Assembly: GCA_965221485.1 (NCBI GenBank)
Contig: OZ244893.1
Coordinates: 3,224,001-3,288,000 of the forward strand
Length of the DNA: 64,000 nucleotides
Direction: 5' to 3'
Source: JAJEBT01 sp965221485
Lineage (GTDB): Bacteria > Pseudomonadota > Alphaproteobacteria > MPNO01 > UBA830
This document shows, piece by piece, positions 61,971-64,000 of this stretch. The notes below the pieces were generated by a model. It did not search any database and had not been told where the DNA came from. It saw nothing but the letters and a program-made list of their open reading frames with translations. The stretch's first letter is position 1, and each line of letters opens with the position of its first letter. The position numbers were made by a program, and so were the translations under genes.

Positions 61971-62793
61971 CGTGCGCGGGCTTGAAATGGCGTTTCCTGA
62001 CCGGAGCAGGAAGCCTCTTGTTGGTGCCGCGCCCATGAGACCCGTTCTGAAGGGTGTGGACCTTGAATTGCGTGCTGGCGAAGCTGTCGGGGTGGTTGGT
62101 GAATCAGGCTCCGGCAAGACGACGCTGGGCCGGGCCCTGGTCCGGCTTCACCAGCCCACCGCCGGAACGATCCGGTTCGACGGACAGGATGTGACGGGGC
62201 TTCCGGAACGCCAGCTGCGGCCGCTGAGACGCCACATGCAAATGATTTTCCAGGACCCGCTGTCCTCGCTCAATCCGCGTCGGAGGGTTGTCCACATCGT
62301 AGCGGAGCCACTGCTCAGTTTCGATCTGGCGGACTCAAGGAGACAGGCCCTGGAACAGGCGTCGGGCCTTCTCCGGAAGGTTGGTCTTTCCGCAAGCCTT
62401 GGCATGCGTTTCCCGCATCAGCTGTCCGGCGGGCAGAGACAGCGCGTCGGAATCGCTCGGGCAATTTCAGTCAACCCCAAATTTGTTGTGGCGGACGAGA
62501 TCGTGTCCGGTCTCGATGTCTCCGTCCAGGTCCAGATTCTGGATCTACTCCGTTCCCTGCGGGCGGACATGGGGCTCGCCCTGCTGTTCATCAGCCATGA
62601 TCTTTCCGTGGTCCGCACCCTGTGCACCCGTGTTCTCGTGATGCTGGAGGGTGAAGTCGTCGAGGAAGGGGCCTGCAGTGAGATCTTTGCCAGACCCCGG
62701 CATCCCTACACCCGGGATCTTCTTGCTGCGATTCCGCTTCCCAGCGTGGAACCCGAATGGCTCGGCGACAGCGCAGGTTATTCGGGCAGGTAG
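61945..62793 (+). CDS. ABC transporter ATP-binding protein (DppF type)
   Basis: The 282-residue ATPase has Walker A GESGSGKTT, Q-loop FQDPLSSLNPR, signature LSGGQRQR, Walker B VVADEIVSGLD and H-loop SHDL. Walker B has I-V-S-G in place of the usual P-T-S-A. AGGAGG lies nine bases before the ATG at 61945, and only three before an ATG at 61939, so 61945 is used. It is the last importer gene; its 3' end overlaps the convergent SDR gene by 16 bases. Confidence 0.93.
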   Translation: MTGNAALLDVRGLEMAFPDRSRKPLVGAAPMRPVLKGVDLELRAGEAVGVVGESGSGKTTLGRALVRLHQPTAGTIRFDGQDVTGLPERQLRPLRRHMQMIFQDPLSSLNPRRRVVHIVAEPLLSFDLADSRRQALEQASGLLRKVGLSASLGMRFPHQLSGGQRQRVGIARAISVNPKFVVADEIVSGLDVSVQVQILDLLRSLRADMGLALLFISHDLSVVRTLCTRVLVMLEGEVVEEGACSEIFARPRHPYTRDLLAAIPLPSVEPEWLGDSAGYSGR

Positions 62794-63500
62794 GCGGCGA
62801 ATTCCTTTTCGATGGCCTTCGGATCGTCCAGCAGTTTCTGACGCACGTATTGCGCCATGGGGCCCGGCCAGACTTCTTCCTCGTCCTCGCTGATCGCCTG
62901 AAGGATCCGGTCTGCAATATCAGCCGGGTCGGATTCGCCGTCGGGCGTCATGTCGGTGGCTATGGGGCCCGGGAGAACGCCCATGACGTGGGTATTCTGT
63001 CTGCCGAGTTCCGCCCGGATTCCGTTCGTCATCAGCAGCAGAGCCGCCTTTGATCCGCACACCGAGCCGATGGCGGGGATGGACACGCGGGCAAGAAGCG
63101 AGATCACGTTGACAATCATGCCGCCGCCGTTGGCTTTCAGCACCGGGGCAAATGCTCGACACATCCTGAGCGTACCGAGATAGTTGGTTTCCACCTCGTC
63201 GCGGGTCGCACTGATATCGGTAGCGCCGATGAGCGGCACGTTGAAGTTGCGTCCGGCGTTGTTGATCAGGAGTGTCACGTCAGCGCAACGTTCCGCTGCG
63301 GCCTCCACCTGACCGGGTTCGGTGATGTCGAGTTCGAGGGTCGTGATCCGCCCATTCTGTTCGAGATCCCGGGCGGATTCGGGGATGCGGGCAGCGGCGT
63401 AGATTTTCGCGGTACCGGCCGCATCAAGGGCGGTGACCAGGGCTCGGCCGAGGCCTCGGTTGGATCCCGTGACCAGAACGGTTGCTGACGTCAGATCCAT
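62778..63500 (-). CDS. Short-chain dehydrogenase family protein with the catalytic Tyr replaced
   Basis: The 240-residue protein has the classical SDR nucleotide loop TGSNRGLG at 11-18 and NNAG at 80-83. The catalytic YxxxK is VCGSK at 147-151: the tyrosine is Val147, while Lys151 is kept. Ordinary proton relay is therefore unlikely, and the protein may be inactive, bind cofactor only or use another residue. It is transcribed toward the ABC importer and overlaps its last gene by 16 bases. Confidence 0.88.
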   Translation of the reverse strand: MDLTSATVLVTGSNRGLGRALVTALDAAGTAKIYAAARIPESARDLEQNGRITTLELDITEPGQVEAAAERCADVTLLINNAGRNFNVPLIGATDISATRDEVETNYLGTLRMCRAFAPVLKANGGGMIVNVISLLARVSIPAIGSVCGSKAALLLMTNGIRAELGRQNTHVMGVLPGPIATDMTPDGESDPADIADRILQAISEDEEEVWPGPMAQYVRQKLLDDPKAIEKEFAAYLPE

Positions 63501-63555
63501 GAGCTCGCTCCTGTTTGCACAGGGAGGTGAAGCCCCCTGTCCCGTTCCATCCCGT

Positions 63556-64000
63556 TCATTTGCCGTCCGCCGGGGCGGACTCGGCCCACCGTTTCATCAG
63601 GCCGTTCGAGGGGACGCTGGATGCATCCATCATCTTGCGCGCGACATCATGGCCTGCGATGGGCAGGCCCGTCGTATCGAGCAATCCGATTTGCGCCAGA
63701 ACCGATGCCTGATCCCAATAGATGTGTTCATGGTAGAGTTTGCCGCCCCGGAAGTTGATGATGGCGACCACCGGAATCTCCACGTATTTTCCGGTTGGTT
63801 CTATGCCCGGCAGCATCCAGTCGATTTCCCGGGTGTGGGTGAAGCAGAACAGGATTTCGTCGACCACCCGGTCGGCGCCGATGGTCCGGGACACGGGAAC
63901 GAGTTTCGTGTCCTCCGGATTGGCGTGCACGAAATGGTTGAGATAGAACCGGTGCAGTTCCTTGTAACCGACGCCACCGGTCATGGTCGGAATGTGATTG
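63556..64000 (-). CDS. NTF2-like / SnoaL-like protein (5' part missing)
   Basis: The visible C-terminal 147 residues run past the right window edge: the frame stays open upstream of the ATG at 63984 and reads NHIPT before MTGGVG. The fold resembles SnoaL-like NTF2 domains, often found alone or fused to dienelactone hydrolase, with EILFCFTHTREIDWMLPG and GKYVEIPVVAIINFRGGKLYHEHIYWDQ. Such domains act as isomerases or small hydrolases. It lies 55 bases upstream of the SDR gene on the same strand. Confidence 0.82.
   Translation of the reverse strand, partial: NHIPTMTGGVGYKELHRFYLNHFVHANPEDTKLVPVSRTIGADRVVDEILFCFTHTREIDWMLPGIEPTGKYVEIPVVAIINFRGGKLYHEHIYWDQASVLAQIGLLDTTGLPIAGHDVARKMMDASSVPSNGLMKRWAESAPADGK

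Noticed and set aside
1..64000. CRISPR arrays, insertion sequences, prophage genes and rRNA genes
   Set aside because: No spaced direct repeats, transposases, integrases, phage structural genes or rRNA segments were seen on reading the window.

Overview
The window is chromosomal DNA of a GC-rich alphaproteobacterium, probably of Rhodospirillales type. The evidence is gene order: parA-rsmG-mnmG-mnmE on the minus strand, then rho-hemJ-hemH-hemE (minus) facing ppsR-maf-aroE-coaE-dnaQ (plus). This is the conserved neighbourhood of the alphaproteobacterial replication origin, where oriC lies between hemE and the DUF299 gene. One perfect parS (962-977) and one near-perfect parS (3020-3035) lie about 11-13 kb from the hemE/ppsR gap, and transcription diverges away from that gap. 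I therefore read 13937-14298 as the oriC candidate.

Region 1 (1-18.5 kb) holds chromosome segregation (parA, cut by the window edge), tRNA and rRNA modification (mnmE, mnmG, rsmG), a thioredoxin-fold DUF255 protein, an O6-alkylguanine transferase, a dienelactone hydrolase, a quinone oxidoreductase, rho, the last heme steps, and the ppsR-maf-aroE-coaE-dnaQ run, closed by secB. Region 2 (18.6-31.3 kb) holds glnS, a polyphosphate pair (ppk, ppx), a DMT exporter, a pyrimidine cluster (pyrK-pyrD-M20 hydrolase and pyrE) with a divergent XRE regulator, a tRNA-Arg(ACG) and a macrodomain hydrolase.

Region 3 (31.6-64 kb) is accessory and mostly catabolic: a cupin, an ACMSD-like amidohydrolase, a 1-Cys peroxiredoxin, a radical SAM protein with extra C-terminal cysteines, a dienelactone hydrolase and a two-domain VOC dioxygenase. 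These are followed by an acyl-CoA ligase-hydrolase-LLM-LLM-hydrolase operon, a TRAP transporter and an MBL hydrolase. A long plus-strand series then runs CCG Fe-S protein, FAD oxidase, racemase-like protein, thiolase, DUF35-SDR fusion, metal-dependent cyclase, acyl-CoA ligase and a complete peptide-type ABC importer. An SDR and an NTF2-like gene, cut by the window end, close the window on the minus strand. Together these look like import, oxygenation, ring opening, CoA activation and C-C cleavage of an unidentified organic substrate. No transcription regulator was recognised between 31 and 64 kb.

The most interesting items are the oriC/parS layout, the thiolase plus DUF35-SDR fusion, the class 1B DHOD operon with an N-carbamoyl hydrolase, several enzymes that lack their family's catalytic residue, and a compact cluster of perfect palindromes at 31436-31500. 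All functional calls come from reading motifs and context by eye; no database search was run.
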